Assembly (NCBI GenBank): GCA_964020155.1
Contig: OZ026570.1
Span: 1,728,221 to 1,792,220 of the forward strand
Source of the DNA: Chondrilla cf. caribensis
Taxonomy: Eukaryota > Porifera > Demospongiae > Chondrillida > Chondrillidae
Direction of reading: 5' to 3'
DNA length: 64,000 bases
In this document: piece by piece, positions 18,681 through 31,779 of the stretch
Numbering within the stretch: position 1 is the first letter of the stretch
Layout: every line of letters starts with the position of its first letter
Translations under genes and position numbers: made by a program
The notes under the pieces: generated by a model
Told to the model about the DNA's origin: nothing
Seen by the model: only the letters and a program-made list of their open reading frames with translations
Databases searched by the model: none

Positions 18681-21134
18681 CATCCTGCTTAGCGTATTGC
18701 TGCTGCAGAGATTTATTCAAATTGATGCTTTAATGTTCAGGATAATCTACTTCTCCTCCATTTCCACTGCATAATTTTTCATTGAATATGTCTATTCTGC
18801 ACATAGCTGCATTCTGCACTATCTGGTCAGTATGTGCAAGCATGCTGATTATTCCTGAACTATTCATGACTGGCTCTTACTATTAAGTGGGCAGGAGAAC
18901 GGTAAATAAGGCTGTTATGAACTAGAATTGTGCTTACTCCAGAAAGTTCTTGTACGTATGTGGCTAGTATATGTGTAATAATAATTATTTGTTCCTGGAG
19001 AGTTATTTCATTGCCAGGATTCATTGTATGCCTTCCTCCAGGTTGAAATACTAGTCATTTGTATTCAGGCTACACCCCCGATCAAAGAAAGTGGCTGAGT
19101 AGTGAGCCACTTACAGCCAATTTCCACCATTGGGGTGTTTATGAAGATGTAGGTTAACTTTGGTGCGTGCGTGTATGTGTACATGTGTATGCATTGTACA
19201 CATTCATTCAGAGACATTCCTTATACCTGTAGACATTTTATAAGGTGAAATCCCTGAATGGCTTCTACCAACACTTATCTACAAACAGAGACATTCATGG
19301 CACTTCCTTCATTTCCACTGTTGAAGGTACGTATGTGTATGTGTCCTTTTAACCAGTGTTGATAATGTTGTACACTTTCTGGAACCTCAGACCTCTTTTT
19401 CTGGATCTACTTGTGTGTATTTTAAGTTTCTCTGTATATATCCACACCTGATCCTGTTTGCTGTATGTGATGTATGTGTAGACGAAAACTTCCTTAATCT
19501 GTTGCCTGGAGCCTATTTAACTGGACTCTTAATTATAATTACATCATTTATAATAGTATTTTTGTAGTTCATTATGTTTTGATGATAGAGGGATTGGAAT
19601 GTTGTCAATCATTGTTATTAGTTAGACTAGTTTTATTGTATAGCAATCATAGCTTCCTCCAGAGCAATACTGTAAGTAATAGTTATATCCTGCCTAGGTG
19701 TGCTGTAGCAGATCTAAAGTGCTAATTGATTACCGAGGGGCGAAGTACGTATCCTGGAGTGGTGATTGATAGACAGTTTATACAGCAATTATGCGCATAG
19801 CTCAAAACAACATATTATATGCAATAGAAATGTGTTTACTAATTTCCTGCCCTGTTCTCATGCGATTAATCTTAACAATGAAACCTGTCTGGTAACCTGT
19901 GTTGTATCACTGACCTGTGCTACATGGCTTATGTATGCACAGTTTTTCCTTTGATCCACCCCTCAACCAGGATACAATTTTCGTTATAATTCCAAACTAC
20001 CCCAATATACAGTTTGCGTATATGGCAATAATTTGATATTGATTGATAATTTTTTTAAGATAAGCCAAGAACAATTATGAGGAAAATAGATTTTATTGGT
20101 GAAAATAGTAATCAACAAATTGCCTTAGTGAACTACTGCAGTATTTTTATAGGTCAATAATCCCTTTGTGTTATGTGTACCTGTAGTAAAAAATATAATA
20201 TATATTAGTATATATATATACTTATACTATATATACTTAATCACTTTCAATTCATAGAGTATTTCTTTGTGAATGAAGGTGAGGCTTATGTGCTTAGCTG
20301 TCTGTGTGAGATTCCTGTTTACAATAAATGTCACATTTGTTGTAATTATTATGGCATGTGGTACATACATTGGCAGTGTGCAAATATCTACATTATTTGT
20401 ACCCCCATGCACAGTAATTGTTATTAAAATAATAATAAAAAAATATAAATAACTAATTACTCAACAACTTGTTTTTCAGCTATGATAACAATGCTGCTTG
20501 AGAGTTAGTATGCAATTATATTTTTATATGGAATCATACAGCACATCAACTGTTATGTATTGTAATTTTCATCTATACATGTACGTATGGATTGATACAA
20601 TGTCACAAGGCATTAGCATGACTTGTGCTATTCAGAAAAAATCCAAGCATGTCACAATCTAGTGGAACACATCCAAAATATTGTTTTGTATCATTGACTG
20701 TGTGAACGTTATTAGTTTCACTACATTCTCACAGTCACTGTGTGATTCGAAATAATTTAACATAATAATATATTATGATAGAATAAAAATTGATATTATG
20801 TATTAAATTGAGCTACTGATGCGTATATATGTATGTATACTGTTGTGATATCACTTGACCAGCAAGATGTGTACTTGCTGAAGTAATTGCAGGACTTTAT
20901 TCCTGTCATAGAATTATAATAATTATTTTTATGTTTGGTATTTTACAAGCGAAAACAGTAAATATTCACAGCTTGATTGTGGAATTCTCCGCCTATTAAT
21001 TCATTTGTAGTTCATGAAAGTACAAGTTTGATTCCATGGAAGATGCCAACAAAGTGCTGATCTACAACTACAACCCTGTGTTCACTGGGAAGGACGGAGG
21101 GTACTTTGAGCAATGTTATTTTTTAAGCAAGTAG
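18681..21134 (+). pseudogene. Tandem copy C of GGH exons 6-9, disabled
   Basis: Exon 6'' (19042-19148) carries TGG to TGA at its second codon. Exon 7'' (19233-19326) is open. Exon 8 survives only as its last 19 nt (20260-20278, FFVNE end), still followed by a GT donor. Exon 9'' (21011-21134) has a 4-nt deletion relative to exon 9 and ends EQCYFLSK-stop. That QCY resembles the C-terminus of vertebrate GGH more than copy A (EQTYLFPK) does. Intron similarity to 15.8-17.2 kb is extensive. It cannot encode a working hydrolase by itself. Confidence 0.8.
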
Positions 21135-22320
21135 ACTTACTTTGTAGTACTGGAATACGATTCATATCACTAAGCTGATTGTACTGTGCATTATTTGAAC
21201 TTGATCATGAGTAGTGTTTGTGGAAGTTTTCAAATGAAATCGGATGATTAGTAAATTATACCCCACAAATAGGTAGATTGTTTACTATACATTTGTAAAT
21301 GACTTCGTCGGACAACATCATAACAATAAAATTAATAATTATGATAGATGATAGGAGTCAGTCACAGATGCCATAAATCCATACCATAATATACTAAAGT
21401 AAGGACTGACAAAGGAACTATATTATATTATTATATTATATATTATATTATTATATATACACTTCACAATAATCCTGCAGGAACAGAAGTGCTAACAAAA
21501 TTATCAGACTCCAACACTAAGGTATTTAATGAAATATAAGGTATTTACACTAGATAATTGATTTCTGATCTTACTACAGTGACAGTTACCGTAATAGTAA
21601 TTATTGAAATAATTGTTAGATGTGGTATTAATGTCATGCCTTAATAATTATCCAACCATACAAACAACTCATGGCATATGCTGCATGATTATTATGCTGC
21701 ATTGATGACCTACATAATAAGACCAAACAGTGTGTTGCAAGTAGTGCTTCATTAATGTTATGTACTATTGCATCTACTGTCTGTAGCTTTATATTTATTT
21801 AATCGAAATTATGTTTACTTGTATAGTTTTTAGGTTGATAATAATAAAAATAAATTTATAATAATTATTATATACGATAATCATATATTACTATTATATC
21901 TACCAGATAATACTGTAGACGGAAAATTAAGATGGCCTTCATGACACAACTCTATTTAATATGAATGCTGTTTTTGCCATTCTAACGCGTGTTTGGATAT
22001 TCTGGTTCAGATTTGCAATGATTGGATACCCATTTTAATTTATAATATTACTGATCAAGTGTTTGTTTTAGATTCAGTGACGAATGAGATCACTGTTAAT
22101 TTTGATTTACAGAGTGTGATGAATGGCAGTTGGTATTGCTGTCATGGGAGTTTTGGTCCATTTTTTCTTGCAAGGGAAATTGGTTCAACCAGAGGAGATT
22201 TGGTCTGGGCATCAAAGCGGTTTATTGCAATGTGTACATAACAATACTTATTATGTGTATATATATCTGGGAGAAATCACTCAAAGATAATATTAGCTAT
22301 ATAAAGAAGAATGAAAGGAG
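21135..22320. other. AT-rich intergenic DNA
   Basis: TATTA-type simple sequence at 21420-21465 and 21840-21900. An 82-codon open stretch at 21993-22241 has no motif I recognise; it may be decayed retroelement sequence because an integrase relic follows. Confidence 0.45.
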
Positions 22321-22470
22321 GCAGATACTACATTTGTGTCCTGTTGATCCAACTGCTGGACGCCTGGGGAGAAAAGGATTCTGCACCATGTCAGAGATAA
22401 ATTTGTGTGGCAGGGAATGGTGAAAGATGTGCAAGAAGTGGTAGAACTTTCTAAGACTATAGCATACAAT
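22321..22470 (+). pseudogene. Retroelement integrase zinc-domain relic
   Basis: After one frameshift near 22370, the plus strand reads KRILHHVRDKFVWQGM then VKDVQEVV, the spacing of the H2C2 zinc-binding N-terminal domain of gypsy-type integrases (H-x-G...F-x-W-x-G-M-x-x-D-V). The final cysteine pair is lost. This is an isolated fragment without recognisable reverse transcriptase or LTRs beside it. Confidence 0.5.
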
Positions 22471-23168
22471 ATATAGCATTGATGTTTATGGGTGTTTATT
22501 CACCGTCGCTCTTGCTCTGTGAACTTCCTTTTGAGGATGTTCATTCGACTGTTTTGCAACCGTCATTTTAAATTTCAATGCAAGATGGGCAAATTCTCAC
22601 TTCATTGGGAAGGTTCATACTGCTTTAGGGTTGAAGACTTGTGATTATGATGATCCCTTTCAAAAGAAGCTTAAGTAAACCTTTAATTTCCTACTTACAT
22701 TGTATGCTCTATGTAACTGACCTCACGTGTGGCCTAGCTACTTGTTGGTCAATATCATGATCACTAGCTGATGAAGACCAACTCACCCATACTAAATTTC
22801 CATAGCTGCATAATTACCATGATTTATATTATAATAATATTATTATCATAATGTTATCTATTGTATCCTTCAAACTCATATCTGATGTATTATTGATTTA
22901 TATCATTACAGTATTATATAATTAATTTTCTTTCAAGGTAAATACAATGTCATATGGTAAAAAGACTCAAATCAATTGTAACTGTGATGATATAACGATA
23001 ATGATAAAATAATGATATATAATGATTATAACTACACTATTTTTATTGTAATTGTACTGTGATGCGTGGGCATTTCCATTGTTGTGGCAGGGTGTTTAAT
23101 AAGACACTTCATTAATAATTCATGAGGTGTCTTACTAGTGCATTTCCAACCTCTGTTCCTCTGATCAC
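22471..23168. other. AT-rich intergenic DNA
   Basis: No gene or element recognised. Contains TAATAA-type simple sequence near 22830 and 22990. Confidence 0.5.
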
Positions 23169-23465
23169 TCAGAAGAATACTGCTTGGGCTATGACTGTTT
23201 GGGTCGACTGGATGGAATGTCGGAATAGTGTCATATGCCGAATGACAGTGCACAATATCCAAGTCCTGTCATTTATCAATCTATCCGCCTTGAGTTTTTT
23301 CATTATACTGTCCAGACATTTCTGGAAGTCAGTAAAGTCGGGATCTTCGAAGATGTTCCAGCTTGGGTGATCATGAGTAATACGAATTTGCCGTAAAAGA
23401 CAACAACACAATTGGTCCAGCATACTGGGTGGACAGGGATCACCGCTCTTATTTTGAATATACAT
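23169..23465 (-). pseudogene. Fragment resembling DUF3504 / Crypton-derived protein
   Basis: A 98-codon minus-strand reading frame contains WNIFEDPDFTDFQKCLDSIM and KKLKA. This resembles the segment F-x-D-x-x-F-x-x-F-x-x-x-L-D-x-x-M-K-x-L found in DUF3504 proteins (ZMYM/QRICH1 relatives derived from Crypton tyrosine recombinases). The rest of the domain, including any recombinase residues, is absent, so this is probably a relic. Recognition is from memory of the motif. Confidence 0.4.
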
Positions 23466-24006
23466 ATATTAATAATAATGATAAAACATGCAGCCTAATG
23501 AAAATCAATAATTATCAACGTTCGGGAGAGTTCCCAACACAGAGGTTGCATTACCAACCTGGACAGTCACTGAGAGCCGTTGGAGGAGGTGAATGAGTTA
23601 GGCTCTCCTGATCTCGAAGGAAGCATGCAGACTCTGGACCAATAATGCATCACAGGTTGCAATAGCGATGAATTCAAAATGGTAGCATTAGACACATCAC
23701 TGTTGCCCACTCACCTCACTGTTATGTTACTCACATTTTATAGCCAAATTCACTGTTGCTGTTACACATACATATAGGATAGTACATTATATTATAATAA
23801 TTATATTCAGTATTACATATCAGAAGTGGAAATGAAAGCAATAATATAATTAAATTTACTTGTGCCTATAACTTTATAGTACATGTGCGTTGTGTAAGTT
23901 GGTATTATTCATATAATATGGATATAATGATAATAATAGTTTCATAAAGTAATGCTAATTAATAGAAAGTAGTCACTGAAATTAGCAAGAAATATTGATT
24001 CATCTA
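23466..24006. other. Intergenic DNA
   Basis: No recognisable gene. AT-rich with dispersed TAATAA runs. Confidence 0.5.
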
Positions 24007-27000
24007 CTAACGGCGTACAGTGCAATTTGAGACATAACTAAAATCCAGAGTGCATTCATCTGTAGCACCCTTTTTTCCATCCGTTATGTCAGTGATACGA
24101 ACCAATATTTCAGGTCCTAAAAACTCCATTGTTACTTGAATCTTTCGGTTATCATCCTTGCTATAGTTGCACTTGCAGCCAAAGGATTGATTTTAATATA
24201 CAGTACACCAATTTTAAGGCATCCATCATCTGTAATATATTTGGGACGGGTAGAATTACTGGCAAAAAATTCAATTGAAGCCACACTTGGCTGAGCATGC
24301 ATTGGAAAAAGAGTGAGGTTATATAGTAGACTAGGATCAGGCTTTTCACCTTTATGAAGGAATATTCTAAAAACATTGTGACAATAATTGTCATTATGGA
24401 AACTGCTCCAAACTTTTGGCTTCCCAGCATGCTTTGTTTCATCAAATCGCTCACATGTCTTCATACCATAAGTAACACGGCTTCTTTTCCTAGCTATGGC
24501 TTCAGGACTTGGAACATAATAATTCACTGCTCCTTTCACAACAGCAAGGCCAGGATTGTCAGGGATTAGGAAGTAAAGCTCAGGAAATGTAGATATCAAG
24601 GCCTTCTGGAGAACTTCACAGTCAGCAAAACCTCCAACTATAAATACAACCTTAATACCATATTTCTTTGACAATTTCTTGATAATGCTCGTAACATTGT
24701 CACAAGTGCTGCTGTACCAAGGTAAGCATACCGCTTTGGGTATGCATAGGTAGTGGGATGACTTCTCCACAATATAAGCTTCGGGGCTGGTTGCCTTATT
24801 GAGAACGTCCTCTAACCCCATTTTCATGTGTTCTTTATATCTACTGAAGCATTCATTTGGAAGCTTCACTGTCATAATATTGTCTTCTGATTTATAATTC
24901 TCCTTGGCAATTAGAAAATTATTCATTATCTTATCCCAAGTATAATAAACTTGTGGAGAGAAAAAATTTGGGAAGTTTTTCACTTCCAAGGTCTTCATAA
25001 ATTTCTCGAAAGCATCATCGATGGTTTTAGCACCCCTAGCAATACCAGTGCACCTCTCTCACTCATACACATATTGCGTTTTACTTTTCTCATGTTCCTT
25101 AACTTCAACAGCATCATCCACTGTTCCAGCACCAACATCTACAACAATGTACTTTTGTGCTATAGATGGCTCTCCGAGTAGATCTTCATATGGAAGTCCT
25201 CTAACATACAAAGTGGCACATTCAGGTTCCAGTGCTAGGGCCAATTGTCTTACGAGTGGTTTTGACCCATATAAGCCTGCCTGCATAAGACATGAACACA
25301 AAAGCCACAGAGGTAACCAATGTGATAATATTATATCTTTCAGTTTCAATTGCCGAACTGATTTTCTTTGGTTTATTATTCAAAATATTAGCCAGTTACA
25401 TTGAGTCTACACAGTAAACAGGTATATATAGGACATGTCAACACCAGTGATATGAACAAAATGGCCAACAGAAGTTAGGATACTTTTAAAATACTTGTGT
25501 ATTTCAACATGTACAATTAAAACTTGGTACAATTGCGAAATTTTCAACACAATTTTCATTTTTTACGTAAAACTGGTTCACTTCACAGATTTGCAAAATC
25601 TCTGCAGATGATGATGCATATAAAATAGGACGAAAAATTGTTTCCTAAACCTACATAATTGTATGAAAGCTGCCACCACATCTTTAGCACGAGGAGACAT
25701 CTGAAATTGATATTGAAATTTCAACATTGGACCAATCCATAATGTACTTCGATGTCAAGATGTCACCGTGTTGTATAAAAGAATAGGAACATAATCAAGT
25801 GTATAGCCATCTCATAACAGTAACAGATAGAAACTGCTCCAATGGTAAAACTTTGAATTTATAGCTTGTGTTTCTAGTGTGTAGCATATGTTCAGTAGGT
25901 TATCAGATCTTCAATTCTTCCTAGTAAAAACTTACTGATTTCAAGAGGCAAATCTTTGTCTATAAAATCTGCTTGGCTGTGCAGGTATGACATGTCAATA
26001 TCATGTTAATTGATACCCTTACCAGAAATGAGGAAACGTGCATAAGGCCTATTGAGGCTATCAATTACCTTGTGGTTTTTAAATTATATATGTAAACAAT
26101 CAAATCACCTACTTTGGAGGGCAAGTCATGAGCAATGATAATCTGAACACCTGATAATCATGCTTCTCCAAGAACCATCACACAGCAAACAAAAATTCAC
26201 TGTTAAAAAGTAATATTCTGTGAATTGCGCCATTAGGTAGATATAGGATAGCGAATCCAGGCATCTTGAGGTTGTGAGATTATATCTACATAGCCATACC
26301 AAGAAGTGTAATGCAACGTATAGTATAATTATGACATAAATGCAATCAGACAACAACAAAAGCAGTAAAAATAAATACAGACATAGGTAGTTACTTCTCA
26401 AAATCGGATGTGTTAAATGAAGGATTGAAAGACAGTTGGATCACCTGAACATAGCATAGCTATAAAGTAAACATAATTTTCACCATTGGAGCAGCCTTCA
26501 TCTGTTACCAATGTTAACATTATTCTCTCTAGATATATGATACTACAGCTATTTCATATTCTCTCCATTATTACTAACTATTTCATATTCTATCTCCAAT
26601 GCTTTTCTTCTTTATCCTAAATAACACATACTGTGACATCTCAACAACAAAAATTAGATATTAACTATATTTGTCTATTTTTACATTCTAGAATCCCCAA
26701 ATTTGAATATTGCCCTATTTTATGTGGTTCTTCATAGCAAGAGTTCTGCATTCAATAAAATTAATTTGTTCTATTTGAAGGAGGTAATTATAGTTTAAAT
26801 GTGTAAAATGTGTAAAATGAGTTGTCTATTCTGTAATGCATAAAAAGCATATGTAAAACAATGGAAGATATCTTTAAAAATAGCATTATCGGCATTTTGT
26901 GGGCCATTTTTTGTTGACAGGGTTGACGTGACATGTGTGCACTATGCATATGCAGTAAAGGACATTGTATGATTCCAAATCCCACCAATCCGGCAGCCTG

Positions 27001-27105
27001 CCTCATACCTTCCCTAGCAGGAATCCCCAATGAAGATGGGACTGTAAGTACCCACTGAACATCCTGAATGTTGAGACATTGTAGTTTATAGGTCCTCTTT
27101 AAGTG
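24007..27105 (-). pseudogene. HSPA12-type Hsp70 relative, disrupted
   Basis: Minus-strand exon-like blocks at about 27105-26986, 25280-25059 and on to 24007. Recognisable segments are DVQWVLTVPSSLGIPAREGM, LALALEPECATLYVRG, YIVVDVGAGTVDDAVEV (the phosphate 2 loop of the actin/Hsp70 ATPase fold; HSPA12 proteins usually have DIT here), VVFIVGGFADCEVLQ (adenosine loop) and ARKRSRVTYGMKT. Two lesions are visible. A TGA at 25061-25059 interrupts the frame, which otherwise continues through ERCTGIARGAKTIDDAFEKF. A one-base shift near 24190 sends the C-terminus into a stop at 24132, whereas the other frame continues as DNRKIQVTMEFLGPEI to a stop at 24007. The N-terminal nucleotide-binding part was not found upstream. 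A sponge HSPA12 family member is the likely source; pseudogene status is favoured. Confidence 0.75.
25390..26985. other. Intron-like noncoding DNA of the HSPA12 relative
   Basis: AT-rich sequence separating two HSPA12-like exon blocks. No other element recognised. Confidence 0.5.
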
Positions 27106-27166
27106 CTGCAATACAATAGATGATAATTCACAGAGTATACTTGTGAAGATGTCCAGTGCAGATATA

Positions 27167-27236
<70 letters not shown>
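27167..27236. repeat. (AT)n microsatellite
   Basis: About 35 uninterrupted AT units just upstream of the first visible HSPA12-like exon. Confidence 0.95.
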
Positions 27237-27239
<3 letters not shown>

Positions 27240-29579
27240 ATACATGATAATAATATATGAAGAAAAAAGAAGAAACAGGAAGTACAAACTAACACATATA
27301 CAACTTAATACAATAAACAGAAAATCTAAACATGAGATTGATTATCAAGGAGTATAAAATATTACATAAATAATTACCACATTATTAGACAGCATCGACT
27401 ACTTCCACTTATATATGCATATTATTATTAGCAGTAATAGACAATCCAGGCCAGCGTCTGCATCCAATAGTCTCCCTAGCGATTGAGTAGGTTTTGCGTA
27501 ATTACCTCTGCAGCAAACATTTCCTGACTTACATTATTATTAGGAATACCGCCAGTAATTGTGTGTTCACCAGTCAAGAAGCCATCTTAGCTGTCAAGGT
27601 CTATGAATTGAAGCTATATTATAAACATGCACTCAAAGTTCAATGCCTCGAATATTATAGTATGATCATGAGTAAACACAAACAGCCCCATTTCAAGTCA
27701 TATAATACACTCCCAACTATATGGGTACTTACCATTCCAAAGGTGATGTTTATTTCAAATCCCTTATTTTCTTTCAAGTCGTGATCATTCATTCTACTGT
27801 CCTACTGTCATGAGTGCTTAGATCTTCAGAAGCAAACCAGTCCATGGCCATAATCCACAATTTCATGGATATGTACACCAATGTTGACTGCAAGAACTAC
27901 TTTCATCCATATAACTATTCTAATGATAGTATAATTATTATTATGTATAATAAATAAATATGATATAATAATGTTTGTCGACAGTGGTATAATTGAATCC
28001 ATGTTAACTGTGCACTATAATAATATTATAACATGTTATACTGCAGGATACTATATGCATACTATGATAGTATTGAAACTTACTATAATAATAAGTTTTG
28101 TATTTAAATTTTATCTATTATGTTTTCAATATGCAACATATAACATTGTTATTTGTATTATATTGTATATAATTAATATAATATGTAGACATCTGTATAT
28201 TATATTGCATTATATAATTATTTTTTCATTATTTCATTAATAAGTAGAATTGTCAGTACTGTGCAATGCATCATGTATGTATGTAACAAATTATTGTTGT
28301 TTGACTTAACATTGGTGAAGTATATTATATATAATATAATATAATAATAAAGCAAGGCACATTTTATTGCAACATAATAAGCTCACAGAACATTGAAATC
28401 TATATAAATATTTTATGGTAATAATTATTATACTACCGGTAATAGTAACAAATGGAATACATTATAGCCTGAATGTTTAAAATGTGCTATTTGCATGACT
28501 TCCACCTTATGCCAAATTCAAGTGTTGCCTCACTTTTGGGTGATACCTGTGTAATCTGTGTCAAGGAAGGCACATTCTCACAGATCTGATTAGGGAGAAG
28601 CTTAGTCTGCATCATGACCAATCAATTGTTGGTCTGTATGACATATGTCTTCTGCTAGCAACTTTTGAGGCGGGCCATTAATTTGTACACTGTGGTAGCA
28701 ATCCCCCCCATGCCTCCCAGTAAAATATTAGTGGAGAGAATGTGTCATGTTCAACCTATTGGATCAGCCCAATCGTCATCCAACTACAACCACCCCCCAC
28801 CTGATGGTGATGCCCATCATCTTCAGAGATGTTTGCATACTATTAGTGTTTCAGCTACAGCAGACCATCTTCTGGAAAGTATAATGCTTTGATACCCTAA
28901 CCCAATCCCACCTCAAGCATGTTCAGCTGAGGAATTAGAGTCTCAAGCTTAATAAATACCTTCCATACTTCCTCACTTGATCTTTGCATTGACAATAACA
29001 CCATCCGAAATACTGTGGGACTCCACTGTGGTCCTCCTTGTACAGACTCTAACCCTAACCCTACCTACATACTTATATGCATATGAAACTATCATATCCA
29101 TGAATCAGAATGTTCAATACCTTTGAAATGTGTTAGTAATAATAATATAATATTATTATTATTTTTATTAGGGTGATAATGGTACATATTACTCACAGAA
29201 AGGATATATAATGAAAAAGACTAATTACACAAGATAAAGGAATAAATAATATAATAAGTAACAGTAATTGTAACAGTAATATAATAAATTATAAATTAAT
29301 AATTAAACAAAATACATATTCTAAATACTGCATAATATATAGTCTATAATACATAAACATGTATACACATATTACAATAAAATAAATAGGTATATTAATA
29401 ATAATGATTATTATTATGATAATAATACTATATAATTATAACAAGATAAATACAAAGTATATACACATAATAATTATAATTATGAATATACAATTAAATG
29501 GAATTAAGTAAACAAATGAATTACAACAACAAAAGAACAACCTAATAGTAGAAGTAGGCAGATAAAATAATAATAGCTA
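27237..29579. other. AT-rich intergenic DNA
   Basis: Simple-sequence-rich (TATAAT and TAATAA runs), with a less AT-rich island at 28490-29080. An open stretch at 28665-28892 (75 codons) and its continuation show no motif I recognise; a decayed retroelement is possible. A short CTAACCCTAACCCTACC tract occurs near 29050. Confidence 0.45.
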
Positions 29580-30205
29580 GCAGAAAAGAAAATGTCAATG
29601 TTCGCCTTGGGGTTGATTGTCCCCATCACAGAAGTGAAGTTGCCTCTTTTCAGAGCAACAGAAGTTCTTTGAAAATGGAGTATGTAGGATGTTTCCTCCC
29701 TAGAGATCTGCCTAAGGCAATAGCCGAGCTCTTCTAGGAAATACTTTGATAGTGGACCCAACACAACTGAAGTTTCCACTGCTATTGTGGTGAATGAGTT
29801 GGAAGGTTCAAGATGGCTGTACTTCTCCTTCTTCCTGAGCTCCGCTTGTCCAGCAACAGCTCAGGCCTCCCTAGTTGCTGAGGAGATGGAGGAATGTGCA
29901 TATGTGTTGGGACAAGTAACATCCCACACCAGAAGTCTCCCACGTAACCTGGGTGATGCCATCTGGACGTTTTTCATCTGAACAGAAGAGGCCAGAGGGT
30001 TCCAGACATGAAGGTATGTGGGCTGATGATAGGGCTCTGTGCACTAGCTATGTCATTGATTGTCGCATAACAGAGTGACACCCTGTACTATACCTATAAC
30101 TCAGGTTATAAGTGACTTGATGGTCTACCTCTGTATCACAATGGTGGCATTAATGAACTCTGCACAAGGGAGAACCAAGGCGGAGACCAATGGCAATCTG
30201 GACAG
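29580..30205 (-). mobile_element. C-terminal relic of a non-LTR retrotransposon (copy 1)
   Basis: Broken minus-strand frames read, in order, RLGSPLCR, a Cys/His segment (CHHC..EVDH), IPSCLEPSGLFRSDEKRPDG, then after decay VLGPLSKYFLEELGYCLRQI and FQRTSVALKRGNFTSVMGT. The same order occurs in the fuller copy at 31780-33450. Frameshifts and stops are frequent. It is a truncated, inactive copy. Confidence 0.6.
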
Positions 30206-31499
30206 TATTATTATCCATACTTCGTGCTGTATTGAGAAAATATTATTATATAGGTATTTTCCATAAATTTACATAATATTATTACTTATACTTACATAGA
30301 GTGTTGTTTATATTTGTCATTTCAAGTTTAAGATCACTTCTGTTCACGCACCTTCTCCTCATTTACTTCCAAGTCATACTCACTAGCTATAGCACTGTTG
30401 GACGGCTCATGAGTGTCATTATCTTTGGAAGTAAACCATCGCTACTGCACCCATTGTACATAGTTAGTCCATTCATTTGTATGTTTACGGCTTCTGACTA
30501 TGAATTTCCCTATAATAATTATAAATAATATAATATGCATTTTTAATTTATTTGTATTGTTAGCATGATAACAATCAGTCAGTTAGTTTGAACCAGTAAA
30601 TCGGTCTGCTGACGCTATCACTGCCGTGGTGATAAATGAACATCATGATTCATGCAGCAGAACAACTCCCTATATAAATGACCATGATCTGGAATAATTC
30701 CATAATAAGTATGATGACTTAGAATTAAGCAATTATTACTGCAACATACCCTTTGCAAAAGAAGTGACATTCATCATCTCAGATAAAAGATCCTCTCAGT
30801 ATATTTATCTCAGTAAACATTATGCCTGTCAACAGTGTATGTTCAGGATGCTTCAATACAGGCTCCTAAATATAAGTTGGTAGCATCCAGAATCAATTTC
30901 CTCCATTCCTTTTTTGTTCATCTGTTCAATCTACTAACCCAAGTAACTCACAACTGAGCCTCATCTCAGTAAAATGCTGTTCCTGGCCAATCATCAAGGC
31001 CACCCCTGGATATTTGCCTAACAAAATACTCTTTTCATCTGCTTTGTGACCCCAAATGATCAAATGATGTGGTAATAATTGACTTGCCATAACCTGTGAA
31101 GTAGGCAAAGACAGATATCTTCCTATATGCCTGTTCCTATAGACTAAGTTTCCTTATGCTTACCTTTCAAACAAGACGGAAGAAAGAGAAGCAAGTGGAT
31201 ACCATTATATAATAGCAATGGTGTGGCATTGCTTTGCAATAGATCACCAGCATTCAAGTCATGTACACATCCACAGACAAATGTCAAAATGGGTCTGAGC
31301 ACCATATTACATACCACATGTACAATTATCTTATTGCATTCATCCATCATGCTTTCGGAGCTCAAGGGTCAGTTGTGTGTAGATGAGTGTAGGTGATAGT
31401 GGAAGGTCAAGCAGTACACCTCGTGCATGTCTGTGACTGTTACATGTTGTATTTGTTTTATAAATAACTATGTGTCGTTTTAATATTTTAATAGTATAA

Positions 31500-31533
<34 letters not shown>

Positions 31534-31779
31534 GTAATGACATGTGGTAGTGATACAAAAATAATAAGTGATGATATAGCTATTATTACTAATATTACAC
31601 ACATATATATATACATATTTACAATTAAATATAATAAAACATTAATGCAATAACTATAATGATATATGATATTATAATAATGGCTAAACATGACAATAAC
31701 CATAATGACAAAAATAAATAAATAAATAAATAAATAAATATAGTAAATAAATCATTAAAGAAAAAAGGGTCTTCACTGG
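30206..31779. other. Intergenic DNA with TAA/TTA and TAAA simple repeats
   Basis: No gene recognised. (TTA)n lies at 31503-31532 and (AAAT)n at 31713-31740. Short open stretches at 30926-31108 and 31144-31365 lack recognisable motifs. Confidence 0.5.

Noticed and set aside
15481..19326. GGH exons 6-7 copies as classical mutually exclusive exons
   Set aside because: The extra copies lie after the terminal exon 9 with its stop, and one carries a nonsense codon, so partial segmental duplication is simpler.
25059..25061. TGA in the HSPA12-like gene as a selenocysteine codon
   Set aside because: No cysteine is expected at this position in the family, no SECIS-like element was seen, and a second independent lesion is present.
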